Of a stretch of 64,000 nt of DNA, positions 10,312-22,500 are shown piece after piece (within the stretch, counting starts at the first letter, position 1; each line of letters opens with the position of its first letter). Below the pieces are notes generated by a model. It was not told where the DNA came from. It did no database searches and worked only from the letters and a program-made list of their open reading frames with translations. This DNA comes from Neostapfia colusana (lineage: Eukaryota; Streptophyta; Magnoliopsida; Poales; Poaceae). Where the stretch lies: positions 34,196,699-34,260,698 of the forward strand of contig JASWHV010000013.1 of NCBI GenBank assembly GCA_030760725.1. The letters run 5' to 3'. The position numbers and the translations under genes are program-made.

Positions 10312-12861
10312 TGTGACGGACCGAAATCCGTATGTACAGGATCTCAGAGGGTGGTGCCGCACGATGCGACACCCGACAGCACACACCATAAGGAAACCAT
10401 TGTATTACATTGAAAACAAACTGAATATGTACAAAGATAGTACAAACCTTCAGTTTACAACTAACTACAGAGTTACAACAGCGGAAGATAATTTGTATAA
10501 CTCAAACCCACCTAACTAGCAAAAGTCGGTTGTCCAGCCCTACGGACAACCCACACTAGCAGCACTCATATTCAGCGCGGCGTGTACGGCTCCCACTCAG
10601 CCGTAGTCCCCGACGGAGGGTAGCCCTCGCCGGTGGTCTCGTAACCCGAGTCCATGGGGAACTCCTCACCTGCAAACACTCATTAAAGCAACCGTGAGCA
10701 TGATGGATCAGCAAGTCCTAACCGACTCACGTACACAAGAAACTCTACATGCAAGCCATAACTTAGATAGCATGGCAAATTTCAGCAAAAAACTCACCTA
10801 CAAGTTCATCCTTAATTCACCTTTTAGCCACAAGTTAATGGTTCATGAATCTTAAATTTTGTAAGCAATATTTGGTGGCACACATGTAACAATACAATTT
10901 ATTCTATCAGCAATATTGAACTATAAAATTCCATGTATTAACCTACGTCATGACACAGTGAACAAGCGGTACTCATAAGCATGAGGGACGGCAAATCGAC
11001 TCGATATACACCTGCAGGGAAACCCGAATAGCACGTCACGTAGTCCCACACGCGGAGCTGCACACAGCATGCTCACCCCGTGTCGTAAGGGACAACCTTT
11101 CACCAAACAGTCCAAACGTCGAACCGGTCGCACACAAATGGACAGGAGGTTCCCTACACGGAGCATCTCTCTATTCCCGTTAGCGGATTTCCTCCTTGCT
11201 GCCCTCAACCTACACCTATAAATCGGTGTGTTATGCTTCGACGCCCGGAGGTATAGGTTACATCAGTTTATCGGAGCCCATATATCCGATATGCCTTCGG
11301 TACATTCAAACTTGTTCAGCGAGGTCGCACACGGATCGGTCCTCAATCGACACGGACAGGGCTATGCACACAAGACTTCCTCTTGCTGCATCCTAGCCCC
11401 TGTCTAGTCTCATTTTTCTTGCTAAAGTGGTCTCACATCTTGAACCAATCCCGTGTGTCCCGAACCCTATACTCGCGAGTAGATTCCAACTAATCGACTT
11501 GTACCGAAGCCTATGCACATTAAGCAGAGCATAAACTACTCGAAGACTTAGACACTACCCTCGCTCTTGTTGGAAGGATCTGGTTATGCATTTGGGTTTT
11601 CATCCATCCTACACCTAATGCACACACATACTTCACACTAAGTGTATATAATTTAAAAACTTGTTCAATGCAAACTTGGGATTGCCTTGCTTCTGCTGGT
11701 CAGGTGTTAGTGTTTCCTCCTGAAGTAGAAAGTCCAGAACCTCTGGTGTCTCTTCTCCTTCAGCGACTACACATAAGCAATTTAATCGATACGTCAATTT
11801 AAATGCAATAAGTGGAATTTAGTATATAAAGACCATTACTCTATCTAGACATCCCCTTTGGCTCTGAAATTTTTACAGTGCCTTGGTAAAAACCTAACCA
11901 GAGACTTGACCAAATTTCATTTGAATCAAAGCCTAATTGAGCTCTGCCCAAATAAAAATCTAATTTGTCATTACTAGAGCTTCTAAGGATTTCCAGGGAT
12001 TTTCAAGGATCAAACCATTACTTTCTGGAAAATAGAGCTTGAGATGGTTCTAATGGAGTTGGTCTCATGTAATGTGGAGAATCCTAGAGGAAGTTAGGCC
12101 CTAATCATGATTTGAGAAAATCTGAAAAATGTTTCTGTACATTTTTCTATTTTCTCAAGGCAGTTCACTTAATCACACCATTAGGGGGACTAAATGAACT
12201 TGGATGGATCTGAAATTTTTCCTGTGACTCAAGGATTTTGAAATGAACCTCCTGGCAAAATTTCAGAATGTTCCATAAAAGCATTCTCCATTAAAATTCC
12301 TAACAGTTTAAAATTTAGGGAATTAATTCTGGAAAAAGAATAAGTTTCATGAGCTGAAACTTGTTTTTCTAGATAGTACTCGAAGAACTGAATCCAAAAA
12401 AATTTGGTTCACTCAATTTGGAGCTTCCTAGCAAATGTTATAGGCATTTGAAGTTGAACTAAATTCTGAAATCATTGGAAATGTTTAAACTCTGGTTGTG
12501 GGCCCCACTCTTTAAACCGGCCCACTGAGATCGCGGCCGCACCGCAGCCCATGGGGTTTTACCCGCGCTGCCGCACCGAATCCCTGCCACAAAATGGATC
12601 CCCGCTGAAAACCTGAGGCTGACCGGTGGACCCAGCCCATCTTTGTCTTCCTCGCGACAACCCGCGCTCCCCGCGGCGGCGCTTCGCCGGAGAGCTCGCC
12701 GCCGGTTGTTCTACAGCACGACCATCGACGGAACTCACCGCCCGTGCCCAACTTTGCTCAAGAAACACGTTGGTGCACTCACCGAAGCTCGGCGATGGCC
12801 GGAACCATGCTCGCGACGGTGACAGCAGCAACTCCAACTCCGGTGATGTCGCCCGAGCTAC
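10312..12861 (-). repeat. LTR-A, piece 1 (3' end of a minus-strand solo LTR)
   Basis: It starts TGTGACGGACCG (the reversed LTR 3' end, ...CGTCACA) directly in integrase codons. It aligns with LTR-B from 47563 onward, sharing the CAGAGGGTGGTGCCGCACGAT block, the CAGCGGAAG block and the TACGTCATGAC block at 10944. It is interrupted at 12861 by the element with TSD GCTAC. LTR-A resumes at 47221 and, after LTR-B, at 55359, ending at 55769. The host bases flanking LTR-A are GTCCG (10307-10311) and GTATG (55770-55774), an aged TSD with two mismatches. No internal region belongs to it, so it is a solo LTR. Confidence 0.82.
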
Positions 12862-15800
12862 TGTAAAGGTCCCAAAAATATGAATGCAACGAAACTTGAG
12901 TTTGCACAGACATTGGTTTTATGTGTATGAAAAATGGGACTGGTTTAAACTTTTTCCACATGTGATAACACCTGAGAGTTCTTTCTAAACAAACTTACGG
13001 TTACTCACATGCTTGGACCCTAGGTGGATTAAACCCACAGATTTGAAGTCTCAGGTGCAATGGAAGGTTTAAAAATCAGATTGTGAACTAAATGTTCAAC
13101 TCAAATTTCAAATGAGGGAAACACAATGGGAATGCAAACTGTTGTGTTCAAACTCTTGTTTACATCAGCTAACACAAAAATCAGATTTCATATTTGAATT
13201 CCTTAGGCCCGAATTAGTGGGTATGCAAAGTTTCATGAAATTTTGAAATGATTTGCTATCCATTTTCCAAATGGACTTAAATTTGCAATGAATTCAAATA
13301 TACATTTGAATTTAGATGAAACTTGTCCAATTATCCAAACACAATTCAGATTGAACTCCCACAATTTGATTTCCAGCATTTACCAAATTTTGGAGATCTT
13401 TTGAGGGATAAGGAGGGACTGACTTGTGGGACCCACAAGTCATTGAGGCAGTGAAACTTGCACATGAAATTCAGTAAAAAGTCTCTGTTTTACTACACTC
13501 ACCCGAGCAGAGCCACAGAACCGTGTGACACCGAAGGCACCGAAAACCACCGCCTCTCTGCCGTTTACTCACGCTGGCGAGCTACTCATGCATTTGCCAC
13601 AGCACCGAAGACACGGCTCTGCTCTCTCTCGCACGCAAGAACAACAGAGCCACACCGCCGTTGTTTTGATTGCTCGGAAGCTGGTTTCTCTCGTGTGCAA
13701 ACCTCGGCAAACTGGCAAAACAGCACCAGGCCATCACCTTCTACTCTCTCATCACGCCCCCGAGTGTGTTAGGCTTCCTCACACCGAGAAACAAAGTTTC
13801 CTGCGGCAGCCGAACCACAACCGAACAATGGTGCTCCCGTGGACATCGTAAACCAGAGCATTTCACGGTCGAGCAAGACCGCCTTTGGACGTGCACGACC
13901 TCCACGCTGCTCATCTCCGAAGCTCGAGTCAAGTAGTTGATCGTTGCCAGAGTATTTTCCAATTTTCTTCTGGCCAGTGCAAAACCACCCTCGGGTATGA
14001 AATCATCAAATTCTCGATGCCTATTTGCTTTGAGCTCACAAAATTGCAATCACACGAGCTAGACTTGCGTAGCAACAATTCCTCTTTGGAACCCTAGCGT
14101 GAAACCCTCGGCAGAGGGCCTATTTGCAGTTTTTCCATCGGCGGCCGTGGCGGGAAGCTTCTGGCGCACGGTGGAACCCTACCTAGAGCCATCTCCGATC
14201 AAAACTGAGTGCAGGTCGAGCACGGCCACGTATCACTAATGCTTTAGGAGAAAACGGTGCATCTTTTGGGGCATCCCCGCGCCCTAGCAACGTCGCCGAA
14301 GTGTAACCGAGCCGCCGCACCGTCGCTAGCCGTGTTGGAGCCACCGCCGGCCGGGGAAAGTTCCTCCAACGTGTTCAGCGTACGGTTTTAGGGGCTGGCG
14401 GCAATTGGAAGCGTGGGAGATGGCCGGACTATGAAGTTCAGTGGAGCTCCGGTGAGCCTAGTGGCGCGGTCGCGCGGGAGCCGGAGGTAGACGACGAAGT
14501 GACCGGGCCCGCGTGTCAGTCGCTCAATGAACAGGGGCGGGATTCTCTGTTGCACGGGATCCGGCTGTGGCAACGCGGCAAAAACCCTGTGGCCCCGTGT
14601 GGGTTGCCCGAAAATGTGACACGTGGTCCCTGGACCCACTGTCAGCATTTAAACTTTTCCTCAAATTATTTCAAATGACAGATTTGGTTCAAACTTTAAA
14701 TGAACATATCTTTTGTTTTTGAAACTCCAAATTTAGTGATTCAAATTGGGCTGGATTCAGGTTTAAAAACCCTATCCAAATATGCAACCCAGTTTGGTTC
14801 ATCCAAAATTCATCAAATTTTGCCAGAACAATCTTTAGTATGTTAGTGAACACCTGTAAACAAATAAGCTCATTTGGAGTTGATCTGATTAGGAGAATGA
14901 AGATTTCAAGTTGCTGTGTTCAAATGAATACATAAATATTTTCAGAGAATTTCAAAAACTTAGAAATTCAGTTCTAGGAAATTCTTAGCTCCAAAAACCC
15001 TAGGAAAATTTATGCAGGCTATATGAACTATAATTGAAATTGTGGTTCACTAAGTTTGACATGAACATGTGAGTTACTTCTGAATTTATTTCTTTTTGCT
15101 TAGAGAACTGTTCTGAATAACCCACTCAATGAAAAGTGCTAATTTTTGGTCCAGAACATTTTCTTGTGACAAGGAACTCACATGAAAATTTTCAGCTCCA
15201 TTGGAGCTCTGGATCACCCCTGTTCTGTTTAACCTCTTTAGGTGCTCAAAACACAAGTGGGGAAAACACTTAGCACTTGATCATGTTGATTAACCCAAAC
15301 CCAAACCTTAGCACCAGTATCATTTTAAACTCTTAAGCAGAGTTCCAGTTTTTAAACTTGTCATTAGAACTTGTTAGCAAAATCTTTACAATTAAATGCA
15401 TATACATATTCATCACGTGTAGCATCTACGTGAAGATTGTGAAACAATCGGAGTGGAGATCAAACGGGGAGGAAGGCGAGTGATCAAGCCTCAAGTGGTC
15501 TTCACTAACTGAACAATACATTCTATTCCCCTGCAAAACAAAGGCAAGCCCCGGTTTGCATCCAAATTTACAAGTTTTTATTTGTATACACCTTATATTG
15601 TCTAGAAAATTAGTTTTGCATTATGGCTAGGTTTGTATGACACTCCACATGCATGACCTAGAAAAACCCTGGAGTTTGATTTAGAGTAGGTTATCACTTA
15701 ATTATACTTGCTGATCTCAAGTTAACAAAAGTGTATTAAAATAGGCATAACTCGAGTAGGCCATTTCCTACTCATGAATCGGGATTAAGGGGATCAATCG

Positions 15801-16270
15801 GAAGAGTTGGGAATTCATCCTCATAGTTGGAATGGAGACCGGGCAGTATGGATGTAAGGCTCAAGGAAGTGATCCTGTGAACCTAGTCTCTGTCTGAGTT
15901 GATTAAGGCCCATTCTCGTGTGCGGCCCTGTGGGACATGTTTGAGTTCTGTACCGGATGCATACTGGCTATATGGGACCCAGGAAACCGATGTAACATGT
16001 TAACCTGGGTGTCAAGGCAATCCCCACCGTCTTATGTAGATGCTGAAAGGATAGAGAAGTTGGCTCTACGAGGGTTTGCAGTAGTGCGACTTAATCCAAG
16101 TCGGTGGGACCGGTTTGATATTTGGGTGTCGTGTGAAAGGTTTCCACATACGACATTGACGGGATCGGTTGATCACCGGTCTCGGACGGGTGTATGTGTC
16201 GTGTCAGCCGGGTGTTTTTGATTCAAATCACCGTTGCTCGCGATAGTGAGCATACTTGTTCTTTGGGTCG

Positions 16271-16277
16271 TGACGTA
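16271..16277 (+). promoter_or_regulatory. Conserved TGACGTA motif in type 2 LTR
   Basis: TGACGTA (bZIP/TGA-type core) is present at the equivalent place in most type 2 LTRs here: 22903, 30859, 46447, 54362 and 59082 on plus, and 10944 and 48195 on minus (as TACGTCA). Its conservation among otherwise diverged LTRs suggests a promoter or enhancer site. Binding is inferred only. Confidence 0.5.
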
Positions 16278-16383
16278 GTAAGAAACTGGGAAAAAGTTAA
16301 TATGTTTCGTGAGTAATCCTCATATTGGAGATGAGGGATGATCAAAACCTTCACTAAATTTACTTTCTACCTCGGGCTAGTAG

Positions 16384-16426
16384 CGTCGAGACAAAGCGTT
16401 TCTTGTTTGATTATGGAGTCTCGGCG
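16384..16426 (+). promoter_or_regulatory. Hairpin element, unit 1
   Basis: Arms CGTCGAGAC (16384-16392) and GTCTCGGCG (16418-16426) pair over nine positions with one T-G wobble, around a loop containing TTTCTTGTTTGATTA. See the entries at 16494, 19363, 23037, 30980, 54482, 59195, 59304 and 63911 for the related copies. Confidence 0.6.
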
Positions 16427-16493
16427 TTGATGGCGCAAGGTCTGTATGAGTCTAGGGTAGCTCACTAAATTTACTTTCTCCTCGGGCAAGTGG

Positions 16494-16536
16494 CATCGAG
16501 ATGAAGCTTTTCTTGTTTGATTGTGGAGTCTCGATG
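16494..16536 (+). promoter_or_regulatory. Hairpin element, unit 2, next to TATA
   Basis: Arms CATCGAGA (16494-16501) and TCTCGATG (16529-16536) are perfect 8/8 complements around a 27-base loop with TTTCTTGTTTGATTG. The right arm ends 16 bp before the TATA box. In the 3' LTR the arms are at 46670-46677 and 46705-46712. Confidence 0.65.
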
Positions 16537-16552
16537 TAAATTGTGCGAGGGC

Positions 16553-16560
16553 TATAAAAG
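16553..16560 (+). promoter_or_regulatory. TATA box of the GCTAC-element LTR
   Basis: GGGCTATAAAAGTGG follows the hairpin. The same string occurs in the 3' LTR (about 46729). About 500 bp separate it from the LTR end, a normal place for the U3/R border. Confidence 0.7.
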
Positions 16561-17077
16561 TGGCTTAAAACTTGAAGTAGTGACTCTCCTTTGTCTCAAG
16601 TTCATCATTCGTACAAATATCTCTATGCTCTATTTTCAGCATGTAGAGTTTCATGACTAGGGTTGACGGTTAAGACTTGCTGTTCTTTATGCTCATGGAT
16701 ACTGCATGAGTTGTTTTGCAGGTAATAACACTACGCTGATAAGTAAGGTTGTCCGATGAGACTCGGAACTCTCCGAGTGGTGAACTCATGGAAACCACTG
16801 CCGCTGCTATTGTGATTGTGTTGCTAGTGAGAAGGGTCCACAGGCTGGACGTCTTCTCTGTTGCTTAGCATAGATATGAGACGTGAGTTGTATTAGTCTT
16901 CCGCTGTAGATTAATTTGAGAAGTATTTTTAAATTCACACTTTGTAAGCTTCCGCTTGATTTATGTAATATGATGCTTTATTATGTTTGCTGTTGGGTGC
17001 CGCATCGCATGGCACCACCCAATGCGATTCCCGGGCGAGTGGCACAGCCCTGTGATCGGGTCCGGGCCCTCACAGCG

Positions 17078-17090
17078 TGGTTTCAGAGCC
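17078..17090 (+). other. Primer-binding site (Met-tRNA type, one mismatch)
   Basis: TGGTTTCAGAGCC lies three bases after the LTR end. The usual plant initiator-Met PBS reads TGGTATCAGAGCC, as in copy 2 at 36366, so one base differs here. Confidence 0.75.
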
Positions 17091-18651
17091 ACATTGGTAA
17101 TAGCGCACGAAATAAGGATTGTATTACGATAAAAACTTAGGATACGGTGAGATAACAGTTTTAGGCCCACATAAGGACTACTATATTAGCATATAATGAA
17201 GGTGGCAACCTAAACTATTTGCTTAAGTCAGAAAATCATGCATCTCGGGACTTCATGTGTCTTGGGGGGTGCACGTAAGCGCTGTCCACCAGTGCGCACA
17301 AGCTGAAGGGTGGAGCCTCACGGGTGGCAGGTAACCGGGCCCACTTTGGTATCCTCTGTGCCTCTTCATGTCGTTTGGGGTATCCGAGCAATGCCTTTCC
17401 CTGGCGTGCTATGGAAAAGTATAGGAGACCCCGTCACGTGGTTAGTAACGTGAACACGTAGCTCAAGGCGTGTTTGGCTTGAGAACACTTGTGCGAGTGA
17501 TGACGGACGGGTGTACGAACTGTATTGGGACCGGGTTCGATGTGCGGCCGGACCATACAATTGTGACTTATGCAGGTTCAACCACGAAACCGTAGTACGA
17601 GTAGCACACGTTTTGCGAGTGACCTTCTTAGTGCCACCTATAATACGGATATGCCGGTATAATCCGGTTAGGATTTTCTTTTGGTGAGGCTACGTAGTAC
17701 CGACATGATTCTTACGGTGTATCGACACCGTACTGCACTTAATAACCTCTTCCCTATGAAGAAGTGATTCATGAGCTAACTTTAAACTAAAAATGGAAGT
17801 TTGAAACCAATATTAGTTATTGAACTCTTATTTTGAGCTAAGATTCAAATGAGAGAATGACTAGGATTCAAAGATTTCAAAAACAGAGTGCTCTATTTCT
17901 GGCAGGAATTCTTGCTGGACTTTGAAAGAGCATAACTCTGAGTAGCTTTAACCAATTAAGGTGTATGATATAGTTCTGGAAATATTGTCAAGATATATTC
18001 CACTTTATACGTAGACCTCCAGAGCAAAATCACACGTTGAGTTGGTGAAAAGTTCAGTTGAAGGCAAACTGTCCAGAACCAGGACAGCAGCAAAACCTCT
18101 CTGGACCTTTCTGTTTTTAAGCCATGATTTCCTGTAGAAACATCCCTAAGGAGCCTATGATATACTGTTGGAAAGGTTTTCAAATGTGCAACATTTTTGT
18201 AGTTCAAAGCTTTTTCAGATTCTTATTGTATTTGTATATACAACTGTGATAAAATCAGCCACATACAAAGGAGATGCTGGAAAATTTTATCCAGGAATTC
18301 TGTCAACTTTGTAAAATCATAACTTATGATCCATAAGTTATATGGAGGTATTTGAATACTCTTTGGAAAGATATTGAAGATATATTTAACTTTGGTAGTT
18401 AACCCAAACCATGAAACTGTGGTTTGGACAACAGAAATCTGGTTTGTTTGAGGACTGGTCAATCTGAGACAGAGTGACCATAACTGTGACTGTTCCAGTT
18501 ATTCTTTAATTCCTTGCTGTTAGTTCAATCAGTTCGCGCATAAATCATTTTGCTTACATGTTAATACTTAATTATCAGTGTTTCACTACTTTGTTCATGA
18601 AATAAATCAAGTGATAGTGTTTAACTGATAATGAACTCTTGCAATTGCACA
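17091..18651 (+). other. Untranslated leader of the GCTAC element
   Basis: About 1.56 kb lie between the PBS and gag, with no convincing ORF. From about 17870 it contains at least three diverged modules, each with a CATAACT or similar block followed by a TTGGAAAG/GATATT block (around 17925, 18120 and 18310). Similar modules occur in the AT-rich parts of the LTRs, for example around 52868 and 53217. Confidence 0.6.
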
Positions 18652-18849
18652 ATGGTGCGAACTCATTCCATGGGTGAAGTGGGTGGTTCCAGTGGTGGTG
18701 GTGGTGATAACTCTCCACAGCGGGAGCAGCGAGCTCCGCAACCGCAGCCGCCACCAGGACCTTCACCTACGGTCACAATGGCGGACATTCTGGTCACCAT
18801 GACGGGTGCAAGCGATGAGCGAACCGACTTGCTCTGCACCATTGTGATG
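18652..18849 (+). pseudogene. Gag N-terminus of the GCTAC element, cut by an insertion
   Basis: From the ATG at 18652 the frame reads MVRTHSMGEVGGSS, a Gly/Pro/Gln-rich stretch, then TMADILVTMTG and TDLLCTIV. This looks like a chromovirus Gag N-terminus, where a low-complexity start precedes a helix beginning MADIL. It ends where a minus-strand LTR begins at 18850. The rest of gag is not present in the window. Confidence 0.65.
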
Positions 18850-19362
18850 TGACGTGGCTCCAACGGCCTTGTCGAGCCAGGATCACGCAGAGGAATGCTG
18901 CGTTGCACAGCCCCGGATAACGCACATCAAAGATACAAAGCGGAAGCAAAGTTTTATTACATAAACAGGTTTATGAACATTTGTACAACAAATTATGTTC
19001 CGTCTACACTCACGGGCGTAGACTACGTATCGAGTTCACGTTCAGCCCGTGAACGTGTCTCCGCTAGCACGCACACACACTAACACTGCGGCGTGCACGA
19101 CTCCTACTCGACGGGGTTCCCCTCCTGGGGTTCCGTCTCCTCCTCAGGGGTCCCTTCCTCATAGACCCCTGCAAAAAGCTTCAAACACAAGCAGTGAGCA
19201 CCATGGCTCAGCAAGATTGACCCGTCTCTCCTATCCGTGAAGCTTCTACATGAATGGTTATAGGGTACATGAGGTAAAAATAAGTTGTAAAGGACTCGCC
19301 TAATTAATGGAACCTTACTTTCAAGTTTTAGCAGCAGATTGTGGAGAACCTTACGCTAAGGC

Positions 19363-19407
19363 ACATGAGAGAGCTGCAATCAAACAAGAAACACATTTCT
19401 CTCATGT
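19363..19407 (-). promoter_or_regulatory. Hairpin element in minus LTR
   Basis: Arms ACATGAGAG (19363-19371) and CTCTCATGT (19399-19407) are 9/9 complementary. They flank the reversed loop CAATCAAACAAGAAA. The arms equal those of the related LTR at 54482-54526 and differ from those at 16494, 23037 and 30980. Confidence 0.65.
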
Positions 19408-19509
19408 ACTTCGCCCGAAGTTGAAAAGAACTTTAATTAGCTCTAAACTACAACAAGACATTAACAAGCAATGTATATCTTTCAAATCAGCAAACTTTTA
19501 ACATGTATC

Positions 19510-22500
19510 TGTAAAAGTCCCAAAACTTGTAAAGGGAAAACTTTAGTGATGAATAAAGTTCAGTTGAAATCCAAGAAATGAGACTTGCACAAACTTTTAT
19601 TTACTCATGTAAGTGTTGGCATGTGCAATAAGACTTTAAATTCAATTTGAACTAAGGGGCTCACTTCAAGAAAAAGAAGGCCATTTCCAAATAGGAAATT
19701 CAAACTGTTGTTTAAAAATTCGTATTTACAATGGCCACCTCAAAGATCAGAGGGCACATTTGAATTCATCAGGTCCAAATTATGAGGAAGGCAAATTTGG
19801 AGGTGCTTTGATATATACATCAAAGAGATTTGTAAATTTCATCAAAATTTGAATTTCAAATTTGAAACTGAGGAAAAACTTGTCAAATTGCCAAAGGAAT
19901 TTTGAATTTGAGCTCCATATGAGTGAAGTTTGCATTGTGCCAAAAGTTGGAAGATCTTTTGGGAGTAGTAGGGGTGGATCCACTTGTCAATGAGCAAACT
20001 GAAGACTTGTACTCGAAGTCACTTCTCTGTTTTGACTCGATCACCACGCGTCTGCACCGAACGCCACCGAGGGCGCTACCGCCACCTCCTGCTCGAGTTC
20101 TCCCCCCCCCCACGCATGGGCGCCAGAGGCGGTTCACCCGGTGCTTATCCCTCCCACCGAAGCAAACACGAAGTCGCTCAGCTCATGCCCGTGGCCTTCG
20201 TCTGCTCCCACGCCCGAAAAACAGCCGCTGGCGACGCCTCTGTTCTTTCGGTTGGCCACCAGCTCGCTTCCCCTCTGCTCGAGCTGTCCACACAAAATGG
20301 GAGCGCTAACGAGTGTTCACGATCCTCCACAGCTCAGCTCCGACGTTCCTGGCTTGTGGTGCGCACAAATCAACATTTGACGCGAGAAACCGAAGCTCAC
20401 CGGCGAAAGGGCAACTCGGGTCATCGTGGGCAGCTCACCACCATGGGTTTGACGCTCAAGCAACGACGCTCAGAGGTGCGCCATACCGCCGTGGTGCTTC
20501 TCCCCGGAGCTCAGCTCAACGGTGATCCCTAGCAACCAAATTCAAAGTTTTTCTTCCGGAGCACGACCACAGACCCTCTGGTAAAGATTTCTCAAATTCA
20601 TGCTTAATTTGCACTTAGAGGTCACCAAATCATGCACAAACGATCTAGACTCGACGGCGATCCGATTCCCTTCACAACCCTAGCTAGAAACCCCGCGGTA
20701 GCAGCTAATTTCAAGCTTCCCGATTGGCGGCCATGACGGAGACGCGCGGGCGCACGGTGACAACCGAATTGTCGCCGTTTCCGAGCCATGTTGAGGCCTT
20801 GCCGAGCTAGCCTGACCTCCACTGATGCTTTAGAGCAAATCCTCCGAACCTTTGGCGGGCTAGGGTGCTCGGACCACGGCGCCGAAGCTTCACCGAGGTG
20901 TGCGCACGTCGCCGACCGATTTCCGGTCACCGGCAGCCCGAGAGCACCGCACCAATGAATTCCTCGTAGCTGGAAACCCCCAAGCGGCGAGTACCAAGCC
21001 GAAAAGCGGCCAATAAGCCGACTTCGGCGATCCAAAGAGACTCCGGCGAGGGGGCAGCGCGGGAGGGAAAAACCAGCCCGAGGAGGAAGACGACCGACGG
21101 GCCCCGCGTGTCAGCGACGGAAGATTTAATCTGCTGATCGGCTGCGGCTCCGGGATCCAGTGTGGCTGCACAGGAAGGGGTCTGTGGCCCCGTGTGGCTC
21201 AGTCCCAGTAGCTGACACGTGTATGATGGACACACAGTCAGAGTTTGAACATTTCCCGAATTATTTGGATTTCCAGATTCAGTTCAAACTTTAGAACCTC
21301 ATAACTTTTGCTAGGAAGATCCAAATTTAGTGATTAAAATTAGTTTGGATTCAGGATGAAAATATCTATCCAAATATGCTACCCAATTTGTATGAGAACC
21401 AATAGAAAATTCTGGAAAATTCTTTAAAACTTTTCAGCAAAAGAATTTTAAAGGGAGTCATCCAAAAATTCTCAAATTTTTCCAGAATATTATTTATGAT
21501 ATTAGTGAACTTCTGTAAAAGTTTAAGCTCATTTGGAGTTGATTTATTGAGGGTAATTCCGGTTTTAAGCTTCTGTGTTCAAATGAATAGAGAAACAATT
21601 TCAGAGAATTTCCAAAACTTGGAAATTCAGTTCTGGGCATTCCTTAGCTCCAAAAATCCTAGGAAAATTCAGGAATACTCTATGAACTATGTTTGAAATT
21701 GTAGTTCACTTGAATTTACATGAAAGTGCAAATTTGTTCAGAATTAATTTCTTCTTGCCTAAATGCTTAGGGAATTGTTCTGAGTGATCTACTCATGGAA
21801 ATATTCTAAATTTTTGTCCAGACGACTATCTTGTTACAAGGAACTCACAAGGAAATTTCCAGATCCATTGGAGCCCTGGATCAGTACGGATCTGTTTAAC
21901 CTCTTAGATAATCAACACTCAAGTGAGGAAACACACATCTCACTTGAGCATAGTGCTACACCAAATCCAAACCACTAGCACCAGTGTCATGTTAAATTCT
22001 TAAACAGAGTTCCAGTTTTAAACTTGTCTTTAGCACTTGTTAGCAAAAGTTTTATAATTAAAACATGTATGCTTATTCATAACGTGTAGTGATTAAACGT
22101 GGAAAAGTGAAGGAAGAGTGAGGCTTGGATCAAGAGGCAAGAAGGCAGTGATTCAACTTCAAGTCATCAGCAACTAACTTCATACTCCTCTGACTTTAGT
22201 CACCTTCAAAACCAAGGCAAGCTCCGGTTTGCAATTAAGTGGTTTTATAAAGTTTTTCCTTTGTTCACTACTATGGGTCAAAGTTTGTATATGCATTAGG
22301 TCAAGGATGTTTTATAATCCACTTGCATAACCAAAAATGAACCCTGAGGTCAAGGGTAGAATGGTGTCATCGCTGTAGCACAAGGCCATGCTAAATAGGC
22401 TAGGACATCCGGTAGAAGACGAGTAGCTGGAATCTACTCGTGAGCGTTGTTTCAGGATCACATAAGTGTGGTTGGATAGAGAGGCAAACTAAAGTTTACA

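Larger units (their letters stand above)
16351..16572 (+). repeat. 111-bp direct duplication carrying the hairpin, upstream of TATA
   Basis: Two units start TCACTAAATTTACTTTCT at 16351 and 16462. Each contains the conserved loop TTTCTTGTTTGATTG and its inverted-repeat arms. The same two-unit arrangement with a 111-bp period is in the 3' LTR (46527 and 46638) and in the related LTR at 56179-59894 (59162 and 59273). The LTRs at 19510, 28518 and 50999 have one unit. Confidence 0.8.
12862..17074 (+). repeat. 5' LTR of the GCTAC element (4213 bp)
   Basis: It starts TGTAAAGGTCCC, ends GGCCCTCACA and is followed at once by a primer-binding site. An AT-rich first part is followed by a GC-rich block (about 13500-14640), a second AT-rich part, and a promoter region with TGACGTA (16271), a duplicated hairpin unit (16351-16572) and a TATA box (16553). 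The 3' end has the GCTGTTGGGTGCCGCAT block and a CCCGGGCGAG motif shared with the other type 2 LTRs. It aligns with 31559-32939 plus 45589-47215. Confidence 0.9.

Noticed and set aside
15937..16221. 94-residue frame repeated at 46122 and 58757 in three type 2 LTRs
   Set aside because: Two of the three begin without an ATG and two belong to the same element. It lies upstream of the TATA box in U3 and shows no recognisable domain.
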